Source: Azospirillaceae bacterium (lineage in GTDB: Bacteria > Pseudomonadota > Alphaproteobacteria > Azospirillales > Azospirillaceae). From it: 64,000 nt of DNA. The DNA lies in assembly GCA_031291675.1 (NCBI GenBank), contig JARLIO010000036.1, positions 25,476 through 89,475 on the forward strand, in the 5' to 3' direction. The stretch's first letter is position 1. Every line of letters begins with the position of its first letter. Under the pieces are notes generated by a model. It was given only the letters and a program-made list of their open reading frames with translations, ran no database searches and was not told the origin of the DNA. Positions 1 through 7,975 of the stretch are shown in pieces. Made by a program: the position numbers and the translations under genes.

Positions 1-1848
1 GGGTTCCTGGTCTTCGATCCGGAAGTCAGCCTGATCGATGCGCTGTGGCGTTATCTCGACAAGGCCGCCGAGCAATCGTGCGGCAAATGCACACCGTGCC
101 GCATGGGCACGGTGCTGATCCGCGACGCCCTGAATCAGTTGCGCATCGGCGATGCCGTCCAGCTCGATTTCGACACGATCGACACCCTGGCCCAGCAGAT
201 GGCCGAGACCTCGCTGTGCGGTCTGGGCCGGACGTGCGCCGGGGCGCTGCTCGGCGCGTTGCACCATTTCCGCGGTGCGCTGGAAGCCGAGGCCGACGCC
301 GGCCCGGCGCCGCGTCAGTACGGCATGTCCTATATGACGGCGCCCTGCATCGAGGCCTGTCCGTCACGGATCAACGTGCCGCGCTATATCGATTACATCC
401 GCGACGGCAAGCCGGAGCATTCGCTGGGTGTCATCCTGCAGAAATACCCGATGGCCGCGACCTGTGGCCGGGTCTGCGTCCGGTTCTGCGAGATCGCCTG
501 TCACCGCAGCCTGGTCGATCAGCCGGTCGGCATCAAGACGCTGAAGCGCTATGTCGCTGACCACCAGAAGGGGCCCAATGCCCTCAACTTCACCCGCGAC
601 CTGATCGCCCATCCCCTGCCCGATGACATGCGGGTTGCCGTGGTCGGGGCCGGCCCGTCCGGCATCTCCTGCGCCTATCATCTGCTGCTTCACGGCTATC
701 ATGTCGACATTCTCGACGCGATGGGCGAGGCCGGCGGCATGGCCGCGATCGGCATCCCCAGCTATCGCCTGCCCAAGGACGTGGTGAAGTCCGAATCCGA
801 GATCCTGATCTCCCTGGGCGGTCATTTCCTGTTCAATCAGGCGCTGGGACGGGACTATTCCATCGATGACCTGTTCGCCCGCGGCTACAAGGCGGTGTAT
901 CTGGCGCTGGGCTGCCAGCAGGGCACCCAGATGGGGGTCAAGGGCGAGGACCCGACATTGTCCGGCTATGAGACCGGGATCGCCTTCCTGCTGATCGTTC
1001 ATGACCATATCGCCGGCATCAAGACCACGGCGCTGAGCGGTGACGTGGTCGTGGTCGGCGGCGGCAATGTCGCGATGGACTGCGTGCGCTCGGCGCTGCG
1101 GATGGGCGCCAACTCGGTGCATCTGATCTATCGCCGCACCCGCGCCGACATGCCCGCCGACAAGGAGGAGATCGAGGCCGCCGAGGCCGAGGGTGTGATC
1201 TTCCACTTCCTGACCAACCCGTCCCAGGTGATCGCGCAGGACGGCCGCGTCGTCGGGGTCGAACTGGTCGACATGGCCCAGACCGACGCCGACGCCAAAG
1301 GCCGGCGCAACGTCAAGCCGATCCCCGGCACCGAGCGGGTCATGACCTGTACCACCCTGATCTCGGCGATCGGCCAGCAGGTGCAGAGCGGCGCCATCAC
1401 ACCCGTCGACGGCGTGGCGATGAATCGCTGGAAATGTGTCGATGTCGATGCCACCAGCCTGGCGACCTCGCGGCCCGGCGTCTTTGCCGGCGGCGACTGC
1501 GCGACCGGCCCGTCGACCCTGATCCATGCCATGGCCGGCGGCCTGCGCGCGGCGCGCGCCATCGATGACTGGTTGCAGCTTGGCGAGGTTCGTTTCGCGC
1601 CACGGGCCCGGATGCGCCAGATCGTCGCCGAGCACAAAATGCTGGCCTCCTGCGTCAATGTCCCGGTCAAGCGGATCTATCGGGTCCACCACCCCGAACT
1701 CGACCCCGAAGTACGCAAATCGATGTTCGAAGAGGTCGAGCACAACATCACCAAAGAAGAGGCCTATCACGAGGCCAATCGCTGTATGCGCTGCTATCGG
1801 ATCTATTCTGTCATTACCGACCAGCCCATTCCCGAAGGAGCGGTATGA
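1..1848 (+). CDS. NuoF C-terminal / GltD-like fusion flavoprotein, diaphorase-type partner of the [FeFe]-hydrogenase (5' partial)
   Basis: The frame is open from base 1, so the gene starts upstream of the window. The visible N-terminus is the C-terminal end of a NuoF-type subunit, with the 4Fe-4S ligand motif CGKCTPCRMGT and a further Cys in SLCGLGRTC. Next is a GltD/NfnB-like module: a Cys-rich Fer4 segment (APCIEACPS, then TCGRVCVRFCEIACH), an FAD-binding motif VVGAGPSGISCAYH, a second dinucleotide motif VVVGGGNVAMDC and a C-terminal CMRCYRIYS. In related complexes NuoF carries FMN and oxidises NAD(P)H, and GltD-like subunits move electrons between NAD(P)H, FAD and Fe-S clusters. The stop overlaps the hydrogenase start (ATGA). 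Inferred role: pyridine-nucleotide module of a soluble hydrogenase. Hydrogenases tied to glutamate-synthase-like subunits have been grouped as A2 in hydrogenase classifications. The physiological acceptor cannot be read from sequence. Confidence 0.9.
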   Translation, partial: GFLVFDPEVSLIDALWRYLDKAAEQSCGKCTPCRMGTVLIRDALNQLRIGDAVQLDFDTIDTLAQQMAETSLCGLGRTCAGALLGALHHFRGALEAEADAGPAPRQYGMSYMTAPCIEACPSRINVPRYIDYIRDGKPEHSLGVILQKYPMAATCGRVCVRFCEIACHRSLVDQPVGIKTLKRYVADHQKGPNALNFTRDLIAHPLPDDMRVAVVGAGPSGISCAYHLLLHGYHVDILDAMGEAGGMAAIGIPSYRLPKDVVKSESEILISLGGHFLFNQALGRDYSIDDLFARGYKAVYLALGCQQGTQMGVKGEDPTLSGYETGIAFLLIVHDHIAGIKTTALSGDVVVVGGGNVAMDCVRSALRMGANSVHLIYRRTRADMPADKEEIEAAEAEGVIFHFLTNPSQVIAQDGRVVGVELVDMAQTDADAKGRRNVKPIPGTERVMTCTTLISAIGQQVQSGAITPVDGVAMNRWKCVDVDATSLATSRPGVFAGGDCATGPSTLIHAMAGGLRAARAIDDWLQLGEVRFAPRARMRQIVAEHKMLASCVNVPVKRIYRVHHPELDPEVRKSMFEEVEHNITKEEAYHEANRCMRCYRIYSVITDQPIPEGAV

Positions 1849-3692
1849 TCATGGACACTCTTATCGCTGAGACCGCGGGCACGCCGGTGAATGTCACGAT
1901 CGATGGCCAGCCGGTGATCGCTTATGCCGAAGAGACCATCCTGACCTGCGCACGCCGTCACAAGGTCAATATTCCGACCCTGTGCGAAATGCACGATATC
2001 GACCATGCGCCCGGCACCTGCCGGGTCTGCCTGGCCGAGATCCGGACCCCCGGTCGGGACGGGTTGCAAATGGCGACAACCTGCAACACCCCGGTGTGCG
2101 AGGGGATGGAGATCCTGACCCACACCAAGCGGGTCCGCGACATGCAGCGGCTTCAGGTCGAACTGCTGCTGGCCGACCACGATCAGGATTGTGCCACCTG
2201 CGTGCGCCACGGCAATTGTGAGCTGCAGGACATTGCCCATTTTGTCGGGCTGCGCACCAACCGCTTCTTCCGGCCCGAGCGGATCGCGTCACGGGGCATT
2301 GATGACTCGTCTCCGGCGCTGATCCGGGACATGACCAAATGCATCCGCTGCCGCCGCTGTGTTGCGATTTGCCGCGAGGGCCAGGCGGTGGACGCCCTGG
2401 TGGTCACCGGCAGCGGCCAGAGCGCCGCGGTCGGGCTTCATTACGGCACGTCGCAGAAGGATTCCACCTGCATCACCTGCGGCCAGTGCGTGCTGGTATG
2501 CCCGACCGGGGCGCTTGGCGAGCGTGACGAGACCGACCTGGTGCTCGACATGCTTTATGATCCCGAGATCATCACCGTGTTCCAGTTCGCCCCCGCGGTG
2601 CGTGTCGGTTTTGGCGAGGAATTCGGCTTGCCGCCGGGTACCAATGTCGAAGGCCAGATCATCAGCGCGCTGCGCACCCTGGGCGCTGATATCGTGCTGG
2701 ACACCAATTTTGCCGCCGACGTCGTGATCATGGAGGAGGCGACCGAATTGCTGCGCCGCCTGGGCCAGGGCAAGAAGCCGACCTTCACCTCCTGCTGCCC
2801 GGCCTGGATCAACTTCGCCGAGCGGCATTATCCCGACATCCTGCCCTTGCTGTCCTCGACCAAGTCGCCGCAGCAATGTCTGGGAAAAATCGCCAAGACC
2901 TATCTGCCGGAGCGGATGGGCCTTGATCCGGCCCGGATCCGGGTGGTCTCGATCATGCCCTGTATCGCCAAGAAGGACGAGCGGGTCCGTGAACAGCTTG
3001 GTGAGAACGGCGTCCGCGAAATCGACGTGGTTCTGACGACGCGGGAATTTGCCCGCCTGCTGCGCCGTCAGGGCATCGATTTCGCGGCGTTGCCGTCCTC
3101 GACCTTCGACAATCCCTACATGACCGCCTATTCCGGTGCCGGCGCGATCTTTGGCACCACGGGCGGTGTCATGGAGGCGGCGGTTCGCACCATGTACAAG
3201 GTGGTCACCGGTGAGGAGCTGGCGAAAATCGAACTGGACCAGCTGCGCGGTTTCGAGGGCGTGCGCTCGGCGACGGTCGATGTCGGCAACGGTATCGGCG
3301 TGGTCAAGATCGCCATGTGCCACGGTCTGAAACCGACGCGCGAGCTGGTTGAAGCGGTGCGCGCCGGGACCGCCGATTTCGATTTTATCGAGATCATGGC
3401 CTGTCCCGGTGGCTGTGTCGATGGCGGCGGCAATCTGCGTTCCAAGAAGGCCTATATGCCCAATGCGATGAAGCGGCGTGAGAGCCTGTTTGCCATCGAC
3501 CATGTCGCCAGGGTGCGGCAATCGCACAACAATCCGCAGGTCCAGGCGCTGTATCGCGACTTCCTGGAGCAGCCCTATTCGGAAAAGGCGCACCATCTGC
3601 TGCATACCTATTACACCGACCGTCACCTGGACATGGTGCGGACGGTCAAGGATATCTGGCAGGAAATCACAATGAGCACGATGATCTACTGA
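1845..3692 (+). CDS. hydA: [FeFe]-hydrogenase catalytic subunit with NuoG-like N-terminus
   Basis: 615 residues, cytoplasmic, catalysing reversible H2 oxidation / proton reduction. The domains run in order: a 2Fe-2S ferredoxin domain (Cys in TLCEMHD, CRVCLAE, TTCNTPVC), a NuoG His-Cys3 site (HDQDCATCVRHGNC), two 4Fe-4S motifs (CIRCRRCVAIC and CITCGQCVLVC), then the H-cluster domain. All three H-cluster signatures are intact: TSCCPAW (about 315-321), MPCIAKKDE (371 on) and MACPGGCVDGGG (518 on). They provide ligand Cys 318, 373, 520 and 524 plus the proton-relay Cys 317. The C-terminus has the iron-hydrogenase small-subunit-like segment. The start is ATG 1845 or 1851; AAGGAG lies 4 or 10 bases upstream respectively. 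It is translationally coupled to the NuoF-GltD fusion. The HydE/F/G maturases needed to build the H-cluster are not in this window. Confidence 0.96.
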   Translation: MIMDTLIAETAGTPVNVTIDGQPVIAYAEETILTCARRHKVNIPTLCEMHDIDHAPGTCRVCLAEIRTPGRDGLQMATTCNTPVCEGMEILTHTKRVRDMQRLQVELLLADHDQDCATCVRHGNCELQDIAHFVGLRTNRFFRPERIASRGIDDSSPALIRDMTKCIRCRRCVAICREGQAVDALVVTGSGQSAAVGLHYGTSQKDSTCITCGQCVLVCPTGALGERDETDLVLDMLYDPEIITVFQFAPAVRVGFGEEFGLPPGTNVEGQIISALRTLGADIVLDTNFAADVVIMEEATELLRRLGQGKKPTFTSCCPAWINFAERHYPDILPLLSSTKSPQQCLGKIAKTYLPERMGLDPARIRVVSIMPCIAKKDERVREQLGENGVREIDVVLTTREFARLLRRQGIDFAALPSSTFDNPYMTAYSGAGAIFGTTGGVMEAAVRTMYKVVTGEELAKIELDQLRGFEGVRSATVDVGNGIGVVKIAMCHGLKPTRELVEAVRAGTADFDFIEIMACPGGCVDGGGNLRSKKAYMPNAMKRRESLFAIDHVARVRQSHNNPQVQALYRDFLEQPYSEKAHHLLHTYYTDRHLDMVRTVKDIWQEITMSTMIY

Positions 3693-3761
3693 GACCAATC
3701 CCCGACACGCCTGACCCGGCGCCGGTTGGGGATCGCAGCAGCCGAAACCCGTGGGATGTCT

Positions 3762-3801
3762 GAGCCAATGGTCATTCCTTATGACCATTGGCTCTTTTTT
3801 T
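3762..3801 (+). terminator. Rho-independent terminator of the hydrogenase operon
   Basis: A perfect 14-bp inverted repeat (GAGCCAATGGTCAT and its complement) with a 5-base loop is followed by seven T. It lies about 70 bases after the hydrogenase stop. This is the strongest intrinsic terminator in the window. The rest of 3693-4043 holds no convincing gene. Confidence 0.95.
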
Positions 3802-3970
3802 CATTGTGCTTGTTGGGCATCGATCAATCAGAAGCAGAGCGGCGGCAGGCAAGCGGGGCCTATCCCACGACCGGCTGTCACGAGAGCGGTCCGATTTGTG
3901 CGCCAACGCCGGTGTCGGGCCCTCGGGCGGAACCGCGACGACGCTATCCCTTCCGGGGCTCTTGACGGGC

Positions 3971-3988
3971 GGGCAGGGACGCCTGCCC
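3971..3988 (-). terminator. Stem-loop downstream of the response regulator
   Basis: GGGCAGG / CCTGCCC form a perfect 7-bp stem with a 4-base loop, about 55 bases past the response-regulator stop on the minus strand. There is no T-run, so termination is only plausible. Confidence 0.35.
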
Positions 3989-4043
3989 CACTGACAAATA
4001 TCGGTCGGCGATGAGGCAGGCTCCCGCTACCCGCCCGGCGCCG

Positions 4044-4853
4044 TCACAACACGCGGACCGGCGCCGAAAACAGATAACCCGCGCCATGCACCGTCTGAAT
4101 CGGGGCGGTGCCCGTCCGCTCCTCCGTCAGCTTGGCGCGCAGGCGCCGGATCACCGCCTCCAGGCTTCGCTCCCCGTGGTCGGTTTTGGGATAGCCCAGG
4201 ACCCGGCGCAGCGTCTCACGCGGCACCGTCGCCCCGGCTTCGCGTGCCAACGCCACGAGAAGCTGCATTTCCTTGGCGGCAAGCCGGACCTCGCCGCCGC
4301 CCGGAAGGCAGACCCGCCAGCGCGCGGAATCGACCAGCCAGGATGACACCGCCTCCGCCACCGCGCCCGTGTTTGTTGGGGTCAGCGGCAACAAGGGGGG
4401 GAGAGGAGCCACCTTCACCGGAGCGGGGGCGGGCGGCATCGCCATGGGCGCATAAGCCGGGGTCGCGCCCGTGCTGCGCAGGCGATGGATCAGGCCCCGC
4501 GCCGCGGCCGCCAGTTCCCGGCAATCCAGCGGCTTGGAAAAGAACAGATCGGCGCCGCATTCGAAAAACCGCAGGCGGTTTTCCAGGCTGGCTGCGGCGG
4601 TCACGGCGATGATGCCCAACCGCGTGTGCTGACGCAAAAACTGCGAGACGGTGAAACCGTCCAGGTCGGGCAGTCCCAGATCGACCACCACGGCATCAAC
4701 CTGCGCCGTCGCCAAACGCTGATAGAGTTCCAACGCCGAGGCGGCCGCGATCACATTGAAGTCCAGCAGCGTGAGACATTCGACCAGCAAGGCGCTCAGA
4801 TCGACATCGTCCTCGACAATCAACAACGAAAGCGGAACCGGTGCTGCATCCAT
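4044..4853 (-). CDS. OmpR/PhoB-type response regulator
   Basis: 269 residues. The N-terminal receiver domain has an acidic pair (E14-D15-D16), the probable phospho-acceptor D58 (VVVDLGLPD) and a later conserved Lys (FFSKPLD). After a Pro/Ala-rich linker of roughly 50 residues comes a C-terminal winged-helix DNA-binding domain (KEMQLLVAL, LEAVIRRLRAKL, TVHGAGYLF). The gene is divergent from the sensor kinase at 5861-7975, its likely partner, with a toxin-antitoxin pair in the interval. The linker is longer than in most OmpR proteins. Target genes cannot be inferred. The start ATG 4853 gives a full receiver domain. Confidence 0.9.
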   Translation of the reverse strand: MDAAPVPLSLLIVEDDVDLSALLVECLTLLDFNVIAAASALELYQRLATAQVDAVVVDLGLPDLDGFTVSQFLRQHTRLGIIAVTAAASLENRLRFFECGADLFFSKPLDCRELAAAARGLIHRLRSTGATPAYAPMAMPPAPAPVKVAPLPPLLPLTPTNTGAVAEAVSSWLVDSARWRVCLPGGGEVRLAAKEMQLLVALAREAGATVPRETLRRVLGYPKTDHGERSLEAVIRRLRAKLTEERTGTAPIQTVHGAGYLFSAPVRVL

Positions 4854-4930
4854 GGCAATGGCGTTTCAAGCTAAGGTGGACAGCCGGCAAACGACGAACC
4901 CTCGGTAGTCCATAGCGTAACTTGTACCAT

Positions 4931-5080
4931 TTGTATAGAATCGATCTCAACTGACCCACCTAAAATGGCTGCGGGCCGTTCGGGACGGTTCCTCCGACTG
5001 GGCAGGCGACAGAGACCCCATGTTGGCTCGGTTTCTCATTATTATGACGATCGTGACGGCGGCATGCCTGGTGTTGCGAC
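4931..5080 (+). repeat. Imperfect direct repeat, copy A of the histidine-kinase leader region
   Basis: 4931-4995 matches 5746-5810 base for base without gaps at roughly 70% identity (shared TATAGAAT, CCACCT, GGCCGTTC, ACGGTTC). 5003-5080 matches 5894-5972 at higher identity (CTCATTATT, TGACGATCGTGACGGCGGC). Copy A lacks about 80 bases present in copy B and still encodes a truncated version of the kinase signal segment (LIIMTIVTAACL). The two copies flank the toxin-antitoxin pair. Confidence 0.8.
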
Positions 5081-5148
5081 GGGACGGGCGATGTCAAACC
5101 CCACGGTGCCGTGATAGACTGACCAAACACCTTATGAAGGATCACGCC

Positions 5149-5334
5149 ATGGCCGAACCCGCAACCCTGACCGACTTCGACGAAGACGCCGCCGAAGCGG
5201 CCGCGCTGGCTGCCGCCGTGGAGAAGGCTCGCGCCAATCCTCGCAGCGTCCCCCACGCCGAAATGCGCCTGTGGCTGCTCGAACTGGCCGCCGGCAATTT
5301 CGAGGCGCCTCCGCCTGTCGCCCGTGAATTGTGA
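5149..5334 (+). CDS. Small antitoxin of a type II toxin-antitoxin pair
   Basis: 61 residues, acidic and Ala-rich (LTDFDEDAAEAAALAAAVEKA). The start at ATG 5149 is chosen because AAGGA lies 8 bases upstream; an in-frame ATG at 5134 and a longer reading frame from 5020 belong to the flanking repeat. The stop overlaps the start of the toxin (GTGA), the usual coupling of such pairs. The C-terminal half would wrap the toxin and the N-terminal half would bind the operator. No recognised fold can be read with certainty, so the assignment rests mainly on context. Confidence 0.75.
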   Translation: MAEPATLTDFDEDAAEAAALAAAVEKARANPRSVPHAEMRLWLLELAAGNFEAPPPVAREL

Positions 5335-5591
5335 GCCTTGTTGTTTGGCGGGAAGACGCCCGTGACGACATCGTCCGCCTCGCCCGGTTCATTGCCGGGG
5401 AAAATCCCAGCGCGGCCCGCCGCGTCGCACAGGAACTTCTGACCGCCGGGGACAGCTTGGCCCTGTTTCCCCGACGCGGTCGACTTGGCTTGATTCCTGG
5501 CACGCGTGAGTTGGTGACGCGGCCGCCTTTTGTGCTGGTCTACCAAGTAAACAAGGCGGGATTGAGTCACTATTACGCAAGAGAAACGTAA
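5331..5591 (+). CDS. RelE/ParE-family toxin, C-terminus possibly frameshifted
   Basis: 86 residues with a GTG start overlapping the antitoxin stop. Family features visible are the N-terminal strand and helix (VVWREDARDDIVRLARFIA), the central FPRRGRLG turn and RELVTRPPFVLVYQV. Family members either poison gyrase (ParE) or cleave mRNA on the ribosome (RelE); this cannot be decided here. The family usually ends in a strand like E-I-L-R-V-x-H-G. In this frame that strand is missing, but the next frame reads GIESLLRKRNVTHQRPG just after VYQVNK. A one-base change near 5565 may therefore have removed the end and inactivated the toxin. Confidence 0.82.
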   Translation: MSLVVWREDARDDIVRLARFIAGENPSAARRVAQELLTAGDSLALFPRRGRLGLIPGTRELVTRPPFVLVYQVNKAGLSHYYARET

Positions 5592-5745
5592 CCCACCAAC
5601 GTCCTGGCAGGAACCGAGCAGGAACCGAACAAAAATTCTTGACAATGCCAGATGTTATCCATGACACGTTGTCTTAAATCCAGGTCAATCAAGATGTAGG
5701 CTGCACGTAGAGAATTCATTAATTGCATATTTATTATACGCGTCT

Positions 5746-5972
5746 CGTATAGAATAGAGCCAAACAGATCCACCTGAAATAGTTGTAGGCCGTTCAGAAC
5801 GGTTCGCCCAACCGGGTATTGACACCGGACAGGAGAACGCATGGAACCGACGCTGACGTGATGATCCACCCTGGTTTAGGTATCCGGCCCGGGGATGGGC
5901 GACAGAGCCCGCTCTTGGCTCGGGTCCTCATTATTCTGACGATCGTGACGGCGGCTTGCCTGGGGTTGCGAC
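5746..5972 (+). repeat. Direct repeat, copy B, overlapping the kinase 5' end
   Basis: Partner of the repeat at 4931-5080. It covers the presumed promoter/leader of the kinase (TATAGAAT at 5749) and the codons for its signal sequence. The stretch 5592-5745 between the toxin and this repeat holds no gene that I can support. Confidence 0.8.
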
Positions 5973-7975
5973 CGCAGCCGGTCATCGCCGGTGTCGCGTC
6001 ATCAACACCCGTCGAACTGACGGACGGCGCGCCGCCGGCGTCACTGTTGGGGCACATGGACCTGGTGCGCGATCCCGGCGACAGGCTGACGCTCGCCGAC
6101 GTCGCCTTCGGTGGCGTGGCGTTTGCGCCGGTGGCCGGACCGGTCGGCCTTGGCTTTACCAAGGACGCGATCTGGATGCGGGTTCGCCTTCACCGTCCGC
6201 CGGACGATACCGGACGCTGGACGCTGGAGCTGGAGCCGCCCTATATCGACCAGATCGATGTTTACATCGCCAGCGTCGATAGGCCGGCCGGGCCCGGCGA
6301 TTTCAAGCGATTGGCGCTGGGGGCGCAACGACCCTTCGCCAGCCGACCGGTCGCCGCGCCGACATTCCTGATCCCGCTGGATCTGCCGCCAGGGACCGTC
6401 CGCGACGTCTATGTCCATGCGCGGAGCGCCACCGCGATGATCCTGAAAGGCAGTGTCTACAATGACGCGTCGCTCGCCGCCATGGTCGCGCGTTCCATGC
6501 TCGGGTTCGGGCTTCTGATTGGCGTCTACACATTCGGCGCCATTTTCAACCTGATCTGCTTTCTTTGGCTGCGCGATTGGGCGTACCTGCTCTATGCCGG
6601 CTATATCACCGCGCTGATCGTTGACGCCATCTGCGCCAGCGGAATCGGCGCGATGGCACTGCCCGGCGTCGGGCACATCATTTTGCAACCGATTTTGGGG
6701 ATGCAGATCCTGCTGGCGGGTGCCCTGTGGATCGGGTTCACCGTCCGCGTCCTGGACCTGCGTCGCAAGATGCCTTGGGTCGGCAACGGAATGATGGTCC
6801 TGAGCGCAATCTTTATCGGCGGCGCGATTATGGTTCTGTTCGGCGACTACCGCACCCCGGTGCGGCTGGCGCAGACTGTGGCTCCCGTCCTGTGCCTGAT
6901 CGTCACGGCGGCGATCGCGCGTCTGGTCATCCAGGGCGATCGCAAGGCCCGGCAGTTTGCCTTCGCTTTCGCGCCCGCATTGGTTGGCGTCGTCGTCATC
7001 ACGCTGCGCGCGGTCGGGGTGTTGCCCAGTACCGGGTTCACCGACTATGGCTATGCCGTTGCCACTCTTTTCCATGTTGTCCTCATCAACATCACGATGA
7101 TGACCCGCATCCGCGATGCCGAACACGCCAAGGCGATCGCCCAGGCCGCCGCACTGTCCGCGGCACACGAGGCGGAATCGCGGGCGCTGTGCATCGTCGA
7201 CGAACAGACCCGGGAACTGAGGGCGGCGAAGACGGTGGTCGAGGATGCGCTGGATACCGAACGTCAGGCGATCCGCGACCAGTTGCAGTTCATCGATATG
7301 ATCGCCCACGAATACAGAACGCCGGTGGCGGTGATCCGCACCGGTCTGGACGTGCTCGACCTGATGCCGGCCGCCGCGGGCCACCGGCCGGCCGAGGTGG
7401 TGACACGCATGCGACGCGCCATCAACCGGCTGGTCGAGCTGATCGAGGTCGGTTTGCGCCGGGACCTGATCAACCAGCCCGGCCTGTCCCTGAGCCTCGT
7501 CGATCTTGATCTGGCGGCCTTTGCCGCGGACACCGTCCAGGAACGATCGTCCGCCGGACCAATCACCCTTGACCGGCCGGCGGCGGCGATCCCCGTCCAC
7601 GCTGACGCGACCCTGCTGCGGACGGCGATCCTCAATCTTCTCGACAATGCCCGTAAATATGGACCGGCGCATGGCCTGATCCGGGTTGAGGCCGGGGTCG
7701 TGGCGGGGCGCGCCTTCGTTCGTGTCACCGACCAGGGACCGGGCATCCCGCTGGCGGCCCGCGACCGTGTTTTTGAGAAATTCTACCGCGGTCCCGGCGC
7801 ACGGACGGTTCCCGGCGTTGGCCTGGGTCTCTATCTTGTCCGCAAGATCATGATGCTGCACCAGGGTGGACTGGAGCTTGAATCCGCCGCGCCCGGCGAT
7901 TGCACCTTCCGCCTTTGGCTACCGACGCGGGGTGGTGGCGGGGCAGCAGCGGATCGCCGAACCCTGCCCGGGTAA
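5861..7975 (+). CDS. 7TMR-DISM sensor histidine kinase
   Basis: 704 residues from ATG 5861; the frame is open back to TTG 5819. A hydrophobic signal segment (LLARVLIILTIVTAACL) is followed by a periplasmic DISMED2-like domain (FTKDAIWMRVRL, LELEPPYIDQIDVY). About seven membrane helices follow (roughly 210-420), then a short coiled segment, HisKA with the phospho-acceptor His in MIAHEYRTP (near 482), and a HATPase with N box NLLDNARKYG, G1 DQGPGIP, F box EKFYRG and G2 GVGLGLYL. DISM receptors sense carbohydrate-like or other small ligands; the ligand here is unknown. The likely partner is the divergent response regulator at 4044-4853. The last codons overlap an unrelated lipase frame, suggesting a recombination join there. 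Confidence 0.92.
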   Translation: MIHPGLGIRPGDGRQSPLLARVLIILTIVTAACLGLRPQPVIAGVASSTPVELTDGAPPASLLGHMDLVRDPGDRLTLADVAFGGVAFAPVAGPVGLGFTKDAIWMRVRLHRPPDDTGRWTLELEPPYIDQIDVYIASVDRPAGPGDFKRLALGAQRPFASRPVAAPTFLIPLDLPPGTVRDVYVHARSATAMILKGSVYNDASLAAMVARSMLGFGLLIGVYTFGAIFNLICFLWLRDWAYLLYAGYITALIVDAICASGIGAMALPGVGHIILQPILGMQILLAGALWIGFTVRVLDLRRKMPWVGNGMMVLSAIFIGGAIMVLFGDYRTPVRLAQTVAPVLCLIVTAAIARLVIQGDRKARQFAFAFAPALVGVVVITLRAVGVLPSTGFTDYGYAVATLFHVVLINITMMTRIRDAEHAKAIAQAAALSAAHEAESRALCIVDEQTRELRAAKTVVEDALDTERQAIRDQLQFIDMIAHEYRTPVAVIRTGLDVLDLMPAAAGHRPAEVVTRMRRAINRLVELIEVGLRRDLINQPGLSLSLVDLDLAAFAADTVQERSSAGPITLDRPAAAIPVHADATLLRTAILNLLDNARKYGPAHGLIRVEAGVVAGRAFVRVTDQGPGIPLAARDRVFEKFYRGPGARTVPGVGLGLYLVRKIMMLHQGGLELESAAPGDCTFRLWLPTRGGGGAAADRRTLPG

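Noticed and set aside
5020..5148. Longer start of the first antitoxin including a hydrophobic segment
   Set aside because: That segment is the duplicated kinase signal sequence; AAGGA at 5137 supports ATG 5149.
6041..7861. 606-codon minus-strand frame opposite the histidine kinase
   Set aside because: The plus strand has complete kinase motifs; the antisense translation is featureless.
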